DNA of 64,000 bases from Paludibacteraceae bacterium (GTDB lineage: Bacteria; Bacteroidota; Bacteroidia; Bacteroidales; Paludibacteraceae). Location of the stretch: contig JAFSQL010000013.1 in the NCBI GenBank assembly GCA_017446585.1, positions 1 to 64,000 of the forward strand, given 5' to 3'. The notes beneath the pieces are model-generated. The model did not search any database. It was not told the DNA's origin and saw only the letters and a program-made list of their open reading frames with translations. Position 1 is the first letter of the stretch; every line of letters begins with the position of its first letter. The position numbers and the translations under genes are program-made. This document shows, piece by piece, positions 62,363 through 64,000 of this stretch.

Positions 62363-63991
62363 CTACTCCTCCGTATTTGCTTGTTCCAGATATTTTTGCG
62401 TCTTGTCGAAATTCTGGCAAACCCATTCTATTTTCTCCTTAATGGTAGCGAACTTCTCTTTGCCATAGAGCGTTTCGTCTATCACATCGAAAGGCGTTTT
62501 GCCCTCAGTCCACGAGAAGTTTGAAACGCCCTCTATTTCATACACATCGAGATTACCGCCGTATGGCTTGTTTTCCTTTATCCATTCAAAATCTTTTGTA
62601 CCATCGTAACATTCACCTGTCATAATGCGTTTGAGGCGCTTGCTTGTTACATCGTAGGCAATGCCGTTGGGCGTGGTGTCGGTCTTTTCGTTGAGTTGGC
62701 AAAGGATAAAGGTGCGGTTGCCTTCTGACTTCGCTCCTTCCAGCAAATCACCTTCTTTTGCCTCGCTGCGATTGAGGTCGAGAACTGCGTGACCTGTAGT
62801 GCCTGAACCGGCGAAGAAATCGAGGATGATAGAGTCGTCATCAGATGAACATTTTATAAGATTGTATAATAGTTTTGTCGGCTTGGAATAATCAAACAAT
62901 TTACCTCCAAAGACACTTTGAATTTCCTTCTCACTATCTTGATTATCACCCCAATCTAACAACAAATCAGTTATCGCTTTTTCGTTATTTTGTTCTTCTA
63001 TTGAAACATCTCTTCTTAGTCCCAAATTAGCGGTAATGAACAATAATTTGTCATCGATAAATGAATCTATTTTTCCCTGAGATACAGAGAATTTAGCTTT
63101 TACATCTACATCGTTAATTGTATATCCATTTTTATATTCTACATCATCAAGATATTCAACAGACATCGTTTTTATTACATATTTTCCTTTCTTTATAATT
63201 CCATCATTTCCCAGTTTTACCCGAACACCACTTTTGAAATGTCGTATCGACTCTTGATTAGTAAGATTTATAACTTTTTTTGTAGCGTCAGATAAAGTTT
63301 CCAAAGAAAGTTTCTTGGCAAAATCCCACTTTTTAGCAAAGACTAAAATATGTTCCATTACTTTAGCTGTGTGCTTTGATAAAAAAGATGGTTGTTTTTT
63401 CTTCTTCCAGTGAAGATTGTCAATAAAGTTTCCTTCTCCCATCACATCATCAAACAGGCATTTTATATAGGCTTGATTTTTGTCGTCAATTGAGCAGAAG
63501 ATTACGCCGCTATCGGAAAGCAATTGTTTGGCCAAGACCAAACGCGGATAGAGCATCGAAAGAAGATTGTCGCGTGTGATGGCATTGTTGTAGTTGGTGG
63601 CGGCAAACTCGCCCATGGAGTCTTTGCCGTAGGGCGGGTCGATATAGATCACGTCCACCTTGCCACGGTACTCGATAAGGAGGTTTTGCAACGCCTCGTA
63701 GTTGTCGCCGATGATGAGTTTGTGCGTAGGTTTGCTATCGTCGGTATGAAACGAGAGGGCTTCGTTCTTCTTGAAATACTTGATACGGTCGCTCATCTTT
63801 TCGAGCCGTTTGTCGAAGTGGAGCCCTGTTCGTTTGTAAGTGGTGCCGAGAGCGGCAATGTTGATGGCTTCGTCGAGCGAGTCGGCATTGTTGATGAGTT
63901 TGATAAGCAAGTCGGCGTTGCTTTGCTCAAGGATTTTGTCCGAGACACGCTTTTCTATCTCGGCAATCAGTGATTCTTTGGTTGCGTCCAT
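62363..63991 (-). CDS. mod: Type III DNA methyltransferase subunit Mod
   Basis: 542 residues. It methylates adenine at N6 and provides sequence specificity for Res. D-P-P-Y at 118-121 comes before F-A-G-S-G at 393-397, the order of beta-class enzymes. The segment in between, about residues 195-370 (62880-63410), is the target recognition domain and is far AT-richer than the flanking parts. The ATG at 63991 is nine bases from the window edge, so an upstream promoter or further start lies outside; the N-terminus looks complete. Confidence 0.93.
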   Translation of the reverse strand: MDATKESLIAEIEKRVSDKILEQSNADLLIKLINNADSLDEAINIAALGTTYKRTGLHFDKRLEKMSDRIKYFKKNEALSFHTDDSKPTHKLIIGDNYEALQNLLIEYRGKVDVIYIDPPYGKDSMGEFAATNYNNAITRDNLLSMLYPRLVLAKQLLSDSGVIFCSIDDKNQAYIKCLFDDVMGEGNFIDNLHWKKKKQPSFLSKHTAKVMEHILVFAKKWDFAKKLSLETLSDATKKVINLTNQESIRHFKSGVRVKLGNDGIIKKGKYVIKTMSVEYLDDVEYKNGYTINDVDVKAKFSVSQGKIDSFIDDKLLFITANLGLRRDVSIEEQNNEKAITDLLLDWGDNQDSEKEIQSVFGGKLFDYSKPTKLLYNLIKCSSDDDSIILDFFAGSGTTGHAVLDLNRSEAKEGDLLEGAKSEGNRTFILCQLNEKTDTTPNGIAYDVTSKRLKRIMTGECYDGTKDFEWIKENKPYGGNLDVYEIEGVSNFSWTEGKTPFDVIDETLYGKEKFATIKEKIEWVCQNFDKTQKYLEQANTEE

Positions 63992-64000
63992 AGGTATGCT

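Noticed and set aside
1..64000. CRISPR array, tRNA, rRNA, integrase or IS element
   Set aside because: No regular spaced repeats, cloverleaf-like intergenic sequence or transposase/recombinase motif was found on reading the window, though a tRNA scan was not possible.

Overview
The window looks like a Bacteroidales chromosome, most likely the Prevotella/Prevotellaceae group. The signs are the TAnnTTTG-type -7 promoter boxes before many genes, the near absence of Shine-Dalgarno sites, a type IX secretion sorting domain (CHU_C), BspA-like leucine-rich repeats, an acyl-ACP thioesterase, CvfB, Mpl and the tiny AURKAIP1/COX24-type protein beside HU. This assignment is inferred from gene content only; no rRNA or tRNA gene, CRISPR array, integrase or transposase was seen.

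Positions 1-20.9 kb are an accessory, defence-like region. It starts with the tail of a DUF4143 ATPase, then an AT-rich pair: an SMC/ABC-type AAA ATPase and a 1256-residue protein with a PD-(D/E)xK-like nuclease end and a degenerate NTPase region. Next come a Xre repressor, an HNH nuclease, a SAM methyltransferase fused to a HIT domain, and a complete Wadjet set (jetA, jetB, jetC, jetD) in which neighbouring genes overlap or lie a few bases apart. Behind Wadjet lies a scar with a decayed DUF1016 (YhcG-like) nuclease gene, two perfect palindromes and an antisense gene fragment. The region closes with a 1566-residue exonuclease-RecQ-UvrD fusion helicase on the minus strand.

Positions 20.9-60.2 kb are mostly core chromosome. 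In order: a membrane protein, a LysM/PBP1-like lipoprotein-type protein and a T9SS cargo protein, CvfB, serC, a divIC/ftsB-mutY cluster, HU, the COX24-like mini-protein, RNase G, transketolase, a TonB-C-like secreted protein, a DUF4861 protein, folC, a BspA-like protein, acyl-ACP thioesterase, htpG, a CPA2 antiporter, an mpl-dCMP deaminase-S41 protease-rsmI-like-rRNA m5C methyltransferase-MBL run, a DUF3332 lipoprotein, hisA, hisIE, ftsE, panC-panD, a glycogen-synthase-like protein, mntP, glf, a GHL10 glycosidase and rplU-rpmA with a structured leader. Strong hairpin terminators separate several of these units.

Positions 60.3-64 kb hold a type III restriction-modification pair (res and mod) on the minus strand. 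The middle of mod, where the target recognition domain sits, is visibly more AT-rich than the rest, which fits specificity exchange.

The most novel-looking material is the Xre-HNH-methyltransferase/HIT cassette packed directly against Wadjet, the ATPase plus nuclease/STAND-like pair at the left end, and the triple-activity helicase.
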